DNA of 64,000 nucleotides from an uncultured Ruminococcus sp. (GCA_902776375.1 CACYPV010000005.1:1-64000), one strand, 5' to 3'; positions 18,400-28,673 are shown, numbered from the stretch's first letter. Notes: a model not told the origin generated them from the letters alone. Numbers and translations: made by a program.

Positions 18400-21222
18400 A
18401 TGGCTACCGATAAAATCATAGTCAGGGGTGCAAAGGAGCACAACCTGAAAAACATCAGCGTGGAGATACCGCGCAACAAGCTTGTCGTTATAACGGGACT
18501 CTCGGGCTCTGGCAAAAGCTCGCTGGCTTTTGACACCATTTACGCCGAGGGTCAGCGCCGCTATGTCGAGAGCCTTTCAAGCTATGCCCGCATGTTTTTG
18601 GGGCAGATGGACAAGCCGAACGTCGAGAGCATCGAGGGGCTTTCTCCCGCCATTTCAATAGATCAAAAGACCACCTCAAAGAATCCGCGCTCAACAGTGG
18701 GCACCGTCACCGAGATATACGATTACCTGCGCCTGCTTTACGCGCGTATCGGCGTGCCGCACTGCACCGTCTGCGGCAGGGAGATCCGCCAGCAGACCAT
18801 AGACCAGATCGTCGACAAGATAATGAGCTACGACGAGGGCAGCAAGATACAAATATTAGCTCCCGTAGTCCGCGGCAGAAAGGGTGAGCATCAAAAGGTG
18901 CTCGACAGCGCGCGCAAGTCGGGCTTCGTCCGCGTGCGCGTTGACGGAATAATCTACGATCTGTCCGAGAATATTCCAATAGAGAAAAATAAAAAGCATA
19001 ATATAGAGATAGTAGTCGACCGCCTTGTCATCAAACCCGACATAACCTCGCGCCTGTCAGACAGCATCGAGACCGCTTCCAAGCTGGGCGGCGGCTTGGC
19101 GACCGTGAGCTTTGTCGACGGCGAGGACGTGGTTTTCTCGCAGAAATACGCCTGCCCCGAGCACGGCGTGAGCATCGACGACCTCAGTCCGCGCATGTTC
19201 TCCTTCAACAATCCCTTCGGCGCTTGCCCGAAATGCACGGGCTTGGGCGTGTTTATGAAGATAGATGAAAACCGTATCCTGCCCGACCGCGAAAAGAGCA
19301 TAGCGCAGGGCGGCATCAAGGGCAGCGGCTGGGCTATGGACGGCAGCCAGATAGCCGCCATGTATATGGAAGCTTTGGCGCGCCGCTACAAATTCTCGCT
19401 GCATGAGCCGCTAAAGAACATCCCCGACGATGTCATCGACAAAATACTCTATGGCACCGGCGGCGAAAAGCTGACGATACACCGCCAGTCCGCCTACGGC
19501 AGCGGAACCTATCAGCACGAGTTCGAGGGCGTAATAACCAACCTCGAACGCCGTTACCACGAAACCAGCTCCAACTGGATAAAGGACGAGATACGCAGCT
19601 ACATGACCGAGATCCCCTGCGACGCCTGCGGCGGAGAACGCCTTTCGCGCGAGAGCCTCGCGGTCACGGTGGGCGGCGTGAACATTTCGGATTTCTGCAA
19701 AATGCCCGTGGTCGACGCGATTGAATTCATCAAAAACCTAAAGCTCAGCGAAAAGGAAGCCATTATCGGCGCCGAGATAATCAAGGAGATCACCGAGCGC
19801 CTGAACTTCCTTAAAAGCGTCGGCTTGGGCTACCTTACTCTTTCGCGTTCGTCAGGAACGCTTTCGGGCGGCGAAAGCCAGCGCATACGCCTTGCCACGC
19901 AGATAGGCAGCTCGCTGATGGGCGTGCTCTACATCCTCGACGAGCCGAGCATCGGACTTCATCAGCGCGACAATCAAAAGCTGCTCGACACTCTAAAACG
20001 CCTGCGCGACGTGGGCAACACCGTCATAGTCGTTGAGCACGACGAAGAGACCATGTACGCCGCCGATTCTATCGTAGACGTCGGCCCCGGGGCGGGTATA
20101 CACGGCGGTCAGATCGTCTGCACCGGCACCGTCGACGACATCAAGGCGTGCGAGGCTTCGGTGACAGGTCAGTATTTGAGCGGCAGACGCTCCGTCCCCG
20201 TGCCCGAAAAACGCAGAAAGGGCAACGGCAAATACCTTGAAATAATCGGCGCGGCAGAAAACAATTTGAAGAATATCAACGTAAAGATACCCCTCGGCAA
20301 GTTAGTCTGCGTCACGGGCGTTTCCGGCTCGGGCAAAAGCTCGCTGATAAACGAGGTGCTGTACAAAACTCTCGCGCGCGAGCTCAACCGCGCAAAGACC
20401 GTTTCGGGCAAGTACAAGGATATCGTCGGGCTTGACAATCTCGACAAGGTCATCCAGATAGATCAAAGCCCCATCGGCAGGACGCCGCGCTCGAACCCCG
20501 CGACCTACACGGGCGTGTTCAACGACATCCGCGCCCTGTTTGCCGAAACTCAGGACGCGAAAATGCGCGGTTACACGCAGGGCAGATTCTCCTTCAACGT
20601 CAAGGGCGGCAGATGCGAGGCTTGCCAGGGCGACGGCATAATCAAGATAGAAATGCACTTTCTCTCGGATGTTTACGTGCCCTGCGAGGTCTGCAAGGGC
20701 AAGCGCTACAACCGCGAAACGCTCGAGGTCAAGTACAAGGGCAAGTCGATAAACGACGTGCTCGAGATGAGTGTTGAGGAGGGCATGGAGTTCTTCGCGA
20801 ATATCCCGAAGATACACCGCAAGCTCAAAACGCTGTTCGAGGTCGGCTTGGGCTACATCAAGCTCGGTCAGCCCGCCACGACCCTTTCGGGCGGCGAGGC
20901 GCAGCGCGTAAAGCTGGCTACGGAGCTGTCAAAGCGCAGCACCGGCAAAACCATCTACATCCTCGACGAGCCGACGACCGGTCTGCATATCGCCGACGTT
21001 CACCGACTTGTCGACGTGCTCCAGCTCCTTGTTGAGGGCGGCAACACCGTTGTCGTTATCGAGCATAACCTTGACCTAATCAAAACCGCCGACCACATCA
21101 TAGATCTGGGCCCCGAGGGCGGCGACATGGGCGGAAAAATAATCGCCCAAGGTACCCCCGAGCAGGTGGCGAGGAACAAGGATTCCTTCACCGGACAATA
21201 CTTAAAGCCGCTATTGAAATAA
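18400..21222 (+). CDS. uvrA: Excinuclease ABC subunit A
   Basis: The 940-residue protein is the damage-scanning ATPase of nucleotide excision repair. It has two ABC modules. Walker A is GLSGSGKS at residues 33-40, with a second GVSGSGKSS near 645. The ABC signatures [12 protein letters not shown] and [12 protein letters not shown] and the zinc-finger cysteines ([11 protein letters not shown], then CEVCKGKRY) are all in place. I prefer the ATG at 18400 with AGGAAG before it, because UvrA proteins start like [16 protein letters not shown]. An ATG 15 nt upstream is in frame. uvrB is 14 kb away in the same orientation. Confidence 0.98.
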   Translation: MATDKIIVRGAKEHNLKNISVEIPRNKLVVITGLSGSGKSSLAFDTIYAEGQRRYVESLSSYARMFLGQMDKPNVESIEGLSPAISIDQKTTSKNPRSTVGTVTEIYDYLRLLYARIGVPHCTVCGREIRQQTIDQIVDKIMSYDEGSKIQILAPVVRGRKGEHQKVLDSARKSGFVRVRVDGIIYDLSENIPIEKNKKHNIEIVVDRLVIKPDITSRLSDSIETASKLGGGLATVSFVDGEDVVFSQKYACPEHGVSIDDLSPRMFSFNNPFGACPKCTGLGVFMKIDENRILPDREKSIAQGGIKGSGWAMDGSQIAAMYMEALARRYKFSLHEPLKNIPDDVIDKILYGTGGEKLTIHRQSAYGSGTYQHEFEGVITNLERRYHETSSNWIKDEIRSYMTEIPCDACGGERLSRESLAVTVGGVNISDFCKMPVVDAIEFIKNLKLSEKEAIIGAEIIKEITERLNFLKSVGLGYLTLSRSSGTLSGGESQRIRLATQIGSSLMGVLYILDEPSIGLHQRDNQKLLDTLKRLRDVGNTVIVVEHDEETMYAADSIVDVGPGAGIHGGQIVCTGTVDDIKACEASVTGQYLSGRRSVPVPEKRRKGNGKYLEIIGAAENNLKNINVKIPLGKLVCVTGVSGSGKSSLINEVLYKTLARELNRAKTVSGKYKDIVGLDNLDKVIQIDQSPIGRTPRSNPATYTGVFNDIRALFAETQDAKMRGYTQGRFSFNVKGGRCEACQGDGIIKIEMHFLSDVYVPCEVCKGKRYNRETLEVKYKGKSINDVLEMSVEEGMEFFANIPKIHRKLKTLFEVGLGYIKLGQPATTLSGGEAQRVKLATELSKRSTGKTIYILDEPTTGLHIADVHRLVDVLQLLVEGGNTVVVIEHNLDLIKTADHIIDLGPEGGDMGGKIIAQGTPEQVARNKDSFTGQYLKPLLK

Positions 21223-21233
21223 TTCTAAATAAG

Positions 21234-21265
21234 AAAAAAGCACGTCGCTGAGGCGTGCTTTTTTA
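21234..21265 (+). terminator. uvrA terminator
   Basis: AAAAAAGCACG/CGTGCTTTTTT stem with a 9-nt loop and T run, 12 bp after the stop. Confidence 0.85.
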
Positions 21266-21340
21266 GGTATTAGGTACTAGATGTTAGAAACTAGATGCTA
21301 GAAGCTAGATGCTAGATGCTAGATGCTAGAAGCCGGATAG
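21266..21340. repeat. Heptamer tandem array, TAGNNNN, 11 units
   Basis: Units of exactly 7 bp beginning TAG: TAGGTAT, TAGGTAC, TAGATGT, TAGAAAC, TAGATGC, TAGAAGC and three more TAGATGC, among others. They fill the space between the uvrA terminator and rmuC. Because 7 is not a multiple of 3, the TAG triplets fall in all three frames. Confidence 0.9.
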
Positions 21341-21376
21341 TTTAGCTAAACGTTTCTGCCTACAGCGACTTATAAC

Positions 21377-22672
21377 TCATTGATCCTCAATCACTGGCTG
21401 TCCGTTTTCAATTAAATCCACCGGGGTTTCAACGTCTTTGAGCTTGCGCTGTATCTGCCTCGTTCTGACGCCTACCAATGTGTCGAGGTCTTTGTTCGCC
21501 TGATCGAGCTTCTTTTGCGTGCTTTCCAGAACCTTTGCGAAATTGTCGAATTCCTTCTTTACGCCGCCGAGCACCTGCCAGACCTCCGCGCTGCGCCTCT
21601 GCACGGCGAGCGTTTTAAAGCCCATCTGAATCGAGTTGAGCAGAGCCGCCATAGTGCTGGGACCCGCGATATTCACCTTGTAGTCGCGCTGCAAAACCTC
21701 TACCATGCCGCGGTTGACCACCTCGCTGTACAAGCCCTCAAAGGGCAAAAACATAATGGCGAATTCGGTGGTGTTGGGCGGGTCGATGTATTTGCTGCTG
21801 ATGTCCTTCGCCTCGTTTTTGATGGTCGTTATCAGCGTTTTGGCGGCAAGGTCTATCTGCGCCTTGTCGCCGTTTTCTATCGCCTCGCGCAGGGCGGTGT
21901 AGGTGTCGCCCGGGAACTTAGAGTCTATCGGCAGCCAGATAAAGCCGTCGTCCTTTGCGGGCAGCTTTACGGCGAATTCAACAACGTTCTTCGACCCTTT
22001 TTTGGTGGCGACGTTTTCGGCGTATTGCTCGGGGGAGAGTATCTCACTTAATATGCTTCCAAGCTGTATCTCGCCCAAAATGCCGCGCGTCTTAACATTT
22101 GAAAGCACCTTTTTCAGGTCGCCTACGCCTGTGGCGAGGTTCTGCATTTCGCCCAAGCCCTTGTAGACCTGCTCCAAACGCTGGCTGACTAGCGCAAAGC
22201 TCTTGTTCATCTTATCTTCGAGCGATTTTTCGAGCCGTTCGTCAACGGTCTTGCGCATTTCGTCAAGCTTTTTGCCGTTCTCCGCCTGCATGACGTCCAT
22301 GCGCTTCTCCATCGTTTCGCGGTTGGCGGTAAGCTGTCTGTCAACAGTCTGACGTATCTGTTCCAGATTATCGTTGTTCTGCCTTGAAAAGCTGTTCATC
22401 CTGTCTTCAAGGCTGCTCATGCGCTCGCTCTGACTCTGCGAAAAGCTGCGCTGATTTTCAAGCAGCATGTCGCCCATGTTCTTTATCGAGCTTTGGGTCT
22501 GTGCGTTGAGCTCCTGCCGCAGCGCGCTGTTCTGAACGGATATCTCATGCCTTACAGAGTTAGCGATCTCCTGCGTATTGTCTGTATGATTTTTCTTTGA
22601 AAGAACAATAAACAGCGTGACCAGCGAGAGTATACAGGTCGCCGCGCATATACAAATCAAAATTATTTCCAA
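21377..22672 (-). CDS. rmuC: DNA recombination protein RmuC
   Basis: From the TTG at 22672 the protein has 431 residues. AAAGGAAG lies just before this codon, and the N-terminal membrane helix (EIILICICAATCILSL) then begins at once. An ATG 51 nt upstream is in frame but lacks a ribosome site. A long coiled coil (about 60-165) precedes the RmuC nuclease-like domain with GILGEIQLGSILSEIL, WLPIDSKFP and FLPFEGLYSEVV. RmuC limits inversions at short inverted repeats in E. coli. It is probably membrane-anchored. The nuclease activity is predicted in the family rather than well shown. Confidence 0.93.
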   Translation of the reverse strand: MEIILICICAATCILSLVTLFIVLSKKNHTDNTQEIANSVRHEISVQNSALRQELNAQTQSSIKNMGDMLLENQRSFSQSQSERMSSLEDRMNSFSRQNNDNLEQIRQTVDRQLTANRETMEKRMDVMQAENGKKLDEMRKTVDERLEKSLEDKMNKSFALVSQRLEQVYKGLGEMQNLATGVGDLKKVLSNVKTRGILGEIQLGSILSEILSPEQYAENVATKKGSKNVVEFAVKLPAKDDGFIWLPIDSKFPGDTYTALREAIENGDKAQIDLAAKTLITTIKNEAKDISSKYIDPPNTTEFAIMFLPFEGLYSEVVNRGMVEVLQRDYKVNIAGPSTMAALLNSIQMGFKTLAVQRRSAEVWQVLGGVKKEFDNFAKVLESTQKKLDQANKDLDTLVGVRTRQIQRKLKDVETPVDLIENGQPVIEDQ

Positions 22673-22750
22673 ACTTACCACTTCCTTTGCTACTATAATA
22701 TCAAAGTAAGCTGTAATTGTCAATCAAGCATTGTCCCATAAACGGGACAG

Positions 22751-23674
22751 CTAATCAAAAACCGTTTCCACAGTTTTCACGCACCCTACCGGCGAATACA
22801 AAAAGCGGTCGATATGTTCGCCGCTGTAAAAATACACTGGCGGTTCCGGGCGGTACTGATAGTCAAAGGAGTCGATGATTATCAGTTTTATTTTCATTTT
22901 TTCGGGAATGATGCTCTTGATGTAAACGCTCGCCTGCTGACCCACACGCACGCCGTCGCGGTTCTCTGCAAGCCCCGCAAGATTGGGGGCGAGCTCGATG
23001 AACGCGCCGTAGTTTTCAACGCTGCGCACTATCCCGGCAACGGTCTCGCCCGCCGAAAAAGCCGCCGCGTTTTCTTCCCATGTGCCCAGCAGCTCCTTGT
23101 GGCTCAGGCTGATCCTTCCGTTCTCTATCGACCTTATTATCGCTTTTATGTCCATTCCCACGTTGAATCTCTCTCGCGGGTGCTCGATACGCGACACCGA
23201 GATAGCGTCTATCGGCAGCAGCGCCGCTATTCCGCAGCCGATGTCCGCAAAGGCTCCGAAGCTTTCAAGGTGGGTCACGGTCGCTTCGATAACGTCGCCG
23301 CGGCTAAGGCGGCTGACATAGTTGTCAAGGCAAAGTTTTTGAGCGGCGGCGCGTGAAAGCAGGGCGAAGGGCTCGCCGTTGTCATCCGCTTCGATGCTTT
23401 GCACGGTAAAGCAGACGGGGCGGTTCACGCGCGAGATCACGGCTATGTCGCGCACGCTGCCGTCCTTTATTCCCAGCGCGCCCTCCTCGCGGGGGATAAC
23501 GCCGCGCATGCAGCCCAGATCGACGCATAGATTATGCGAGGCGTCGCACAGCGTCGCCCGCGCTTCAAGTATTTTTTGAGACTCCATCGCCTCGCGCAAA
23601 AGCCGTTCGCTGCGCATAAAGCGCCGGTTCTCGCCCGTATTAAGCAGCTTCCCCTCGGGTAAATATTCTGACAT
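22751..23674 (-). CDS. S1-domain RNA-binding protein (short RpsA-like)
   Basis: The 307-residue protein contains S1 folds around residues 30-105, 115-190 and 195-270. The best is GDVIEATVTHLESFGAFADI, followed by GETVAGIVRSVENYGAFIEL. It resembles the short S1-type proteins of Clostridia rather than the six-domain S1 of Proteobacteria. Such proteins bind mRNA or the ribosome. The start is supported by GGAGGTAAGAAA before the ATG. It seems to be a single gene, reading away from the TPP riboswitch. Confidence 0.85.
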   Translation of the reverse strand: MSEYLPEGKLLNTGENRRFMRSERLLREAMESQKILEARATLCDASHNLCVDLGCMRGVIPREEGALGIKDGSVRDIAVISRVNRPVCFTVQSIEADDNGEPFALLSRAAAQKLCLDNYVSRLSRGDVIEATVTHLESFGAFADIGCGIAALLPIDAISVSRIEHPRERFNVGMDIKAIIRSIENGRISLSHKELLGTWEENAAAFSAGETVAGIVRSVENYGAFIELAPNLAGLAENRDGVRVGQQASVYIKSIIPEKMKIKLIIIDSFDYQYRPEPPVYFYSGEHIDRFLYSPVGCVKTVETVFD

Positions 23675-23780
23675 TTTCTTACCTCCGTTGTGTTATAGCT
23701 TTCAAAAAAGCTTATGAGCGCGAGCATTCATTTATTCATTTACATTTCCCTATCTGTCATCCAAAAAAGAAAAAAACTAC

Positions 23781-23809
23781 TTGACATTTTGTGTTAGCGG
23801 TTGTAAACT
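23781..23809 (+). promoter_or_regulatory. Promoter of the thiamine transport operon
   Basis: TTGACA (23781-23786) and TAAACT (23804-23809), spacer 17 bp, placed just upstream of the TPP riboswitch. Confidence 0.8.
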
Positions 23810-23818
23810 AAATGGAGA

Positions 23819-23905
23819 AGCAGGGGAGTCCGTGAAATCGGGCTGAGAAAAGGCTGCATCGCCTTGACCCTTAACCTGATTCGGATAATGCCGACGTAGG
23901 AAGCT
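23819..23905 (+). promoter_or_regulatory. TPP riboswitch (THI element)
   Basis: The conserved aptamer blocks are present in order: GGGGAGTCC, GGGCTGAGA, GACCCTT, ACCTGAT, GGATAATGCC and GTAGGAAGC. It binds thiamine pyrophosphate. The terminator hairpin 20 nt later indicates control by transcription attenuation. It fits the downstream transporter genes. Confidence 0.96.
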
Positions 23906-23923
23906 CATATATAATGTTTTCAG

Positions 23924-23953
23924 AGCACTGCGTTTGCGCGGTGCTTATTTTTT
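23924..23953 (+). terminator. Riboswitch expression-platform terminator
   Basis: AGCACTGCG/CGCGGTGCT stem (one G-U pair) followed by TTATTTTTT, 15 nt before the first start codon. Confidence 0.85.
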
Positions 23954-23968
23954 GTTAGGAGGTATTTT

Positions 23969-24265
23969 ATGAACGCAAGCGTTGCTATCCAGACCTTGCC
24001 CGAGGCGAAGAACGACGAAGAGCTCATCCGCATAGTGGACGAGGTCATCGCCTACATCAAAAGCACGGGTTTAAAGTGCTATGTGGGACCGTTTGAGACC
24101 GCCATCGAGGGCGATTACGACGAGCTCATGGATATCGTCAAGGAGTGCCAGCATATCGCTATAAGAGCCGGCGCGCCGTCCGTGCTCGCCTATATCAAGG
24201 TCGATTACCGTCCGGAGGGAGACGTGCTTTCAATTGAAAGAAAAGTTACGAAGCATCATTTTTAA
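23969..24265 (+). CDS. Thiamine-binding (MTH1187/YkoF-like) protein
   Basis: The 98-residue protein (MNASVAIQTLPEAKNDEELI) belongs to the small ferredoxin-like family PF01910, whose members bind thiamine or its HMP moiety; key features are YVGPFETAIEGDYDELMDIV and the closing VDYRPEGD. It starts after AGGAGG, directly behind the TPP riboswitch. It overlaps the permease gene by 32 nt. It may hand substrate to the transporter or act in salvage of thiamine pieces. Family membership is fairly sure, the exact ligand is not. Confidence 0.85.
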   Translation: MNASVAIQTLPEAKNDEELIRIVDEVIAYIKSTGLKCYVGPFETAIEGDYDELMDIVKECQHIAIRAGAPSVLAYIKVDYRPEGDVLSIERKVTKHHF

Positions 24266-25019
24266 GGTTTTGCCGCCGGTCGCGGCGATCCTGCTGGTGT
24301 TCGGCGTATGGGTCGCGCTGTGTTCGTTCAGCGATATCCCCAAAAACATTTTGCCGTCGCCCGAGGCGGTGTGGAAAGCGTTTTGGGACGACAGAGAGCT
24401 GATTTTTAAGCACGCTCGCGTAACGCTCATCGAAACCGCCATTGGCTTGCTCATAGGCATAGTCCTCGGCTTTTTGTCCGCGGCGGTCATGGATCGCTTC
24501 ATCGTCGTCAAAAAGATATCCTATCCGCTGATAATCGTCAGCCAGACGATACCAACTATAGCCATAGCGCCGCTGCTGGTGCTTTGGCTGGGCTTCGACA
24601 TGCTGCCCAAGATCGTGCTGGTCGTGTTCATCGTGTTCTTTCCCATCACGGTCAGCCTGCTCGAAGGCTTCGGCTCGGTGGACGCCGACACGGTGAACCT
24701 CATGCGCTCGATGGGAGCAGGCAGATTAAAAACCTTCCGCTATGTCAAGATACCCGCCGCGCTCGGCCAGTTCTTCGCGGGGCTGAAGATATCCGTGTCC
24801 TACGCCGTAGTCGGCGCGGTGATCTCCGAAATGCTCGGCGGCACATGGGGCTTGGGAAGGTACATGACATTGGTTCGCAAATCCAACAGGTATGATAAAA
24901 TGTTCGCGGTCATAATCGTTATCTCACTGCTCAGTCTGCTGCTGTTTTGGCTTACAGGCGTTTTGCAGAGGATAACGATGCCGTGGGAAAAAGTTAATGA
25001 AAAAAGGAGAAAAATATGA
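24234..25019 (+). CDS. thiX: ABC transporter permease for thiamine precursor
   Basis: The 261-residue membrane protein has about six helices and the BPD-permease EAA-type loop (EGFGSVDADTVNLMRSMGAG). It belongs to the SsuC/ThiX branch. The start is a TTG with GGAGGGAG upstream; it overlaps the preceding gene by 32 nt and its stop overlaps the next start by 4 nt. With the binding protein and ATPase that follow it should import HMP or N-formyl-aminopyrimidine. Substrate is inferred from the riboswitch and from the NMT1/THI5-like binding protein. Confidence 0.88.
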   Translation: MKEKLRSIIFKVLPPVAAILLVFGVWVALCSFSDIPKNILPSPEAVWKAFWDDRELIFKHARVTLIETAIGLLIGIVLGFLSAAVMDRFIVVKKISYPLIIVSQTIPTIAIAPLLVLWLGFDMLPKIVLVVFIVFFPITVSLLEGFGSVDADTVNLMRSMGAGRLKTFRYVKIPAALGQFFAGLKISVSYAVVGAVISEMLGGTWGLGRYMTLVRKSNRYDKMFAVIIVISLLSLLLFWLTGVLQRITMPWEKVNEKRRKI

Positions 25020-26077
25020 AAAACATTAAAAAAGCAACAGCGGCTGTTCTCGCCTGCTCAATGCTGCTTGCGGCAGCGGCGGGCTGCGGCTCGAACAGCA
25101 GCTCAAAAGCGGAAAGCACAGGAAAAAGCACTGCCGACGAAGCGTCAAAGGCGACAAAAGACAGCGCCGCCAAAAAAACAGACATCACCTTTGTGCTTGA
25201 CTGGACGCCCAACACCAACCATACCGGGCTCTATGTCGCTCAGGAAAAAGGCTGGTTCGACGAGGCTGGCATAAACTTAAAGATTGAGCAGCCGCCCGAG
25301 GACGGCGCCGAGATGCTCGTCGGAGCGGGCAAAGCGCAGTTCGGCGTTTCGTTCCAGGACTATCTGCTGCCCTACGTAGCCGGCGATAACAAGATGCCCA
25401 TAGAGGCGGTCGCCGCTTTGGAGCAGCACAACACCTCGGGCATAATCTCGCTCAAGGGTAAGGGCATGGACAGACCTAAGGGCTTAGAGGGCAAAAAGTA
25501 CGCCACGTGGGATCTGCCTATTGAGCAGGGCACGCTCAAACGCGTTGTGGAAGCCGACGGCGGCGATTTTGACAAGGTAGAGCTTGTTCCCTCAACGGTT
25601 TACGATTTGGTTTCCACGCTTGAAAGCGGTCAGGTCGACGCGGTTTGGATCTACTACGGCTGGGACGGTATCGCCACAGAGGTCGCGGGAGTCGAAACCG
25701 ATTACTTCGCGTTCAAGGACATCGACCCCGTATTTGACTACTATACTCCCGTTGTCGTGGGCAACACCGACTGGATGAAAGCGAACCCCGAGGTCACCAA
25801 AAAGTTCCTTTCCGTTGCGAAAAAAGGCTATGAATACGCTATCGACCACCCCGACGAGGCGGCTGATATACTGTTGAAATACGCTCCTGAGCTCAGCGGG
25901 GAGCAGGTCAAAAAGAGCCAGGAGTATGTTTCAAAGCAATATAAGGCTGAGGTCGAGCGCTGGGGCTATATGGATCCCGAGCGTTGGAACGCCTTCTACA
26001 AATGGGTGGGCGAAAACGGGCTGTTCGAGGCTGAGATCCCCGAAAATACAGGCTTTACAAACGATTATCTGGAGTAA
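25016..26077 (+). CDS. thiY: Thiamine-precursor binding lipoprotein
   Basis: A 353-residue lipoprotein with lipobox LAAAAGC (Cys24) and a Ser/Lys-rich spacer. The mature part is an NMT1/THI5-like binding fold. It begins FVLDWTPNTNHTGLYVAQEKG, characteristic of ThiY and its pyrimidine-binding relatives, and includes QFGVSFQDYLLPY. It captures a pyrimidine precursor of thiamine outside the membrane for the permease and ATPase encoded next to it. The gene overlaps thiX by 4 nt and is followed 3 bp later by the ATPase gene. Confidence 0.92.
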   Translation: MKNIKKATAAVLACSMLLAAAAGCGSNSSSKAESTGKSTADEASKATKDSAAKKTDITFVLDWTPNTNHTGLYVAQEKGWFDEAGINLKIEQPPEDGAEMLVGAGKAQFGVSFQDYLLPYVAGDNKMPIEAVAALEQHNTSGIISLKGKGMDRPKGLEGKKYATWDLPIEQGTLKRVVEADGGDFDKVELVPSTVYDLVSTLESGQVDAVWIYYGWDGIATEVAGVETDYFAFKDIDPVFDYYTPVVVGNTDWMKANPEVTKKFLSVAKKGYEYAIDHPDEAADILLKYAPELSGEQVKKSQEYVSKQYKAEVERWGYMDPERWNAFYKWVGENGLFEAEIPENTGFTNDYLE

Positions 26078-26080
26078 GAC

Positions 26081-26821
26081 ATGACCGCGCTTGAGGTACG
26101 GGGAGTTTCATTTTCCTACGACAACAAATCGAATACGATCGAAAATATCAACATCACGCTCAACAAGGGCGAGATAGTCTGCCTGCTCGGCGTCAGCGGC
26201 GGCGGCAAGACAACTCTGTTCAATGTTATAGCGGGTCTTTTGAAGCCGCAGCAGGGAAGCGTGGTGCTGAACGGCGAGGATGTAACGGGGCAGTCCGGCA
26301 AAATAAGCTATATGCTGCAAAAGGATATGCTGCTGCCGTTTCGCACCGTAGAGGACAACGTGGCGTTTCCGCTCATATTGAAGGGCGTTAAAAAGAAAGA
26401 GGCGCGCAAGCTTGTCGGAGAGCACTTCGCGCAATTCGGACTTGACGGCACTCAAAAGCGTTACCCCGCCGAATTGTCGGGAGGCATGCGCCAACGCGCC
26501 GCGCTGCTGCGCACCTATATGTTCGGCGGCGCCGCCGCGTTGCTCGACGAGCCGTTCAGCGCGCTGGACACGATCACAAAAAGCGAGATGCACCGCTGGT
26601 ACCTCGACGTTATGGAGAAAATAAAGCTTTCAACGCTGTTCATCACCCACGATATCGACGAGGCGGTATTGCTCTCCGACAGGATATATCTGCTCGGCGG
26701 CAAGCCCGGAACCATAACGGACGAGATCGTTATCGCCGAGCCAAAGCCGAGAAGAGCGGATTTCAATCTGACAGAGGCTTTCTTAAATTACAAACGGCTG
26801 ATAGTGTCGAAAATACATTGA
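26081..26821 (+). CDS. thiZ: ABC transporter ATPase for thiamine precursor
   Basis: The 246-residue ATPase has Walker A GVSGGGKTT near residue 38, the signature LSGGMRQRAALLRTY, Walker B LLDEPFSALD and switch His in FITHDIDEAV. It is of the SsuB/ThiZ group that energises permeases like the one two genes upstream. It is the last gene of the riboswitch operon and is followed by a terminator at 26870. Confidence 0.93.
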   Translation: MTALEVRGVSFSYDNKSNTIENINITLNKGEIVCLLGVSGGGKTTLFNVIAGLLKPQQGSVVLNGEDVTGQSGKISYMLQKDMLLPFRTVEDNVAFPLILKGVKKKEARKLVGEHFAQFGLDGTQKRYPAELSGGMRQRAALLRTYMFGGAAALLDEPFSALDTITKSEMHRWYLDVMEKIKLSTLFITHDIDEAVLLSDRIYLLGGKPGTITDEIVIAEPKPRRADFNLTEAFLNYKRLIVSKIH

Positions 26822-26869
26822 TACGGGACGCGCTTCCTCTTGTTGCCATTAAGGATAAAAATGTATTTT

Positions 26870-26903
26870 GGTGCAGTCGATTTTTTCGGCTGCACCGTTT
26901 TTC
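26870..26903 (+). terminator. Terminator of the thiamine transport operon
   Basis: GGTGCAGTCGA/TCGGCTGCACC stem with a T-rich loop, then GTTTTTC. The serine recombinase gene ends 24 bp later on the other strand, so this also marks the left border of the accessory island. Confidence 0.8.
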
Positions 26904-26926
26904 TTATAATCTTGTGTTGACAAAAG

Positions 26927-28603
26927 CTACGCAGTCTTTGAAGTTTTAGCGCTGTTGCGTATCTCTTCCATTAAACTGAGTATTTCCTTTTCAGTCGGAA
27001 CATCGATAATGTCGAAAGCGGTAAAGTGAATCTTGATCGGAACATGATACTTTCCGTCAACCCGCTCCTTTTTGAAGACCTCAATTTTGCTGATTAGCGT
27101 GTTCACCAACTTTTCGTCAAGCTCGGCGATATCCGTGCATTTGCGAATCGCATTGAGAAATACTTTTAGATCGACCGTGTTCTGCTCAGCGTTTTGCAAA
27201 ACCAAATTGTCAGTTTCGATCTGTCGCCTTAATTCACGCTGTTCTCTCTCATAATTGGCAGTCATCATTTGATACCGATCATCGGGGATTTCTCCAAGAG
27301 TATGTTCTTCAAATACTTTCATGATGAGCCGATTGAGAATATCGATCCGCTTCTCAGACGCTTCAAGCCGTTGCTTTACCTTACGGATGTTGCTCATAGT
27401 GAGTTCGGAGTTCTGTTTAGCGTATAAATACAAGAAAACAGGCTCATAGTTAGTAACGTATTCGGCGACCCTTTTGACCGCTTCTGTTACTATTTCTCGT
27501 ACCACCGATTCTCTTATATAATGAATAGAGCATTTACCACGATTCTCTTTATACTCCGAACATCGGAAGAATTCTTTATCCGTCGGAATAGACTTCGCCG
27601 CGCAGAAATACATCTTAGCTCCGCAATCCCCGCAAAACATTTTTGAAGTAAAGATACTCGTTCTGCCGGTCGAGGTGATTCTCCTTCTGTGACTACGAAT
27701 CTCTTGTACTCGCTGAAATGTTTCCTCGTCAATGATCGGCTCCTGCGCATTGGGAATGATTTGCCATTCTCCCTTTGGATTGAACACTCTCTTGTGTACC
27801 TTGTAGCTAACAAATGTACTTTTGAAATTCACCGCGCAACCGGTGTATTCCAAATTGCAGAACATATTGCTAATTGTTCTGGCGCACCAGCGATACGGGT
27901 TCTCCTGTGGGGTACGGCTGACCTTTATCCCTTTGGAAGCGAAATAGCAAGTGGGTGTAAGAACCTTTTCGTTTTGCAGCCGCTTGGCTATCTGTCCTGT
28001 GCCGTAGCCTTGTAAGCAAAGATCAAAGATGTATCTCACGATAGAGGAGGCGTATTCATCGACCACCCACTGATCGGGATCGTTCTTTGATCTCAAATAG
28101 CCATAAGGGACATGCTGCACTACCCGCTTGCCTTCGGCGGCTTTCACTCTGAAAACTTCTCTGACCTTTTTGCTCGTCTGCGCCGCATGCCATTCGTTGA
28201 AGATATTGTAGAAGGGCATCATTTCGATGCCTGTGCCTTCGGCGGTATCGATATTCTCTTGGATGGCAATGAAGCGAACACCCATAGACGGGTACTTGAC
28301 CTCTATGTAGTTACCGGCTTCAATATAGTTACGGGCAAAACGGCTCAGATCCTTGACGATGATCGTGCCGATCTCGCCGCGCTCGACCATAGCCTCCATC
28401 CGCTGAAAGTCGGGGCGGTTGAAATCCGTGCCGGAGTAACCGTCGTCTGCGAAGAACATGGTATTTCTTATCCGATTTTTGTCTATGTACTCTTGAAGAA
28501 TCTTTCTTTGATTCTGTATGGAATTACTCTCCATATCCACTCCGTCGTCTTGTGATAAGCGACAGTAGAGAGCTGTTATTTGATTCTCGGTGCGTTTTTG
28601 CAT
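26927..28603 (-). CDS. Large serine recombinase (TnpX/Tn4451-like)
   Basis: The 558-residue protein has the serine-recombinase catalytic domain with ALYCRLSQDD (Ser17 as nucleophile) and the DGYSGTDFNRPDF and KDLSRFARNY blocks. A Recombinase domain follows (YGYLRSKNDPDQW), then a zinc ribbon (CGDCGAKM, later CSEYKENRGKC), a coiled coil, and a C-terminal domain like DUF4368. This is the architecture of the site-specific recombinases of Tn4451-type elements. It probably inserted the island that stretches towards 33.7 kb. No att core can be named from one sequence. Confidence 0.93.
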   Translation of the reverse strand: MQKRTENQITALYCRLSQDDGVDMESNSIQNQRKILQEYIDKNRIRNTMFFADDGYSGTDFNRPDFQRMEAMVERGEIGTIIVKDLSRFARNYIEAGNYIEVKYPSMGVRFIAIQENIDTAEGTGIEMMPFYNIFNEWHAAQTSKKVREVFRVKAAEGKRVVQHVPYGYLRSKNDPDQWVVDEYASSIVRYIFDLCLQGYGTGQIAKRLQNEKVLTPTCYFASKGIKVSRTPQENPYRWCARTISNMFCNLEYTGCAVNFKSTFVSYKVHKRVFNPKGEWQIIPNAQEPIIDEETFQRVQEIRSHRRRITSTGRTSIFTSKMFCGDCGAKMYFCAAKSIPTDKEFFRCSEYKENRGKCSIHYIRESVVREIVTEAVKRVAEYVTNYEPVFLYLYAKQNSELTMSNIRKVKQRLEASEKRIDILNRLIMKVFEEHTLGEIPDDRYQMMTANYEREQRELRRQIETDNLVLQNAEQNTVDLKVFLNAIRKCTDIAELDEKLVNTLISKIEVFKKERVDGKYHVPIKIHFTAFDIIDVPTEKEILSLMEEIRNSAKTSKTA

Positions 28604-28673
28604 TATTACTCCTTTCCGTACACCGAGAGTAGCACATACATATCATACCATGCCGGTGAACGGATTACAACGG

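Noticed and set aside
21266..21340. CRISPR array
   Set aside because: Units are 7 bp and contiguous, with no 25-40 bp repeats, no spacers and no cas genes.
28581..28628. TCTCGGTG/CACCGAGA inverted repeat around the recombinase start codon
   Set aside because: Arms are only 8 bp with a loop above 30 nt, so a functional hairpin or att site cannot be argued.
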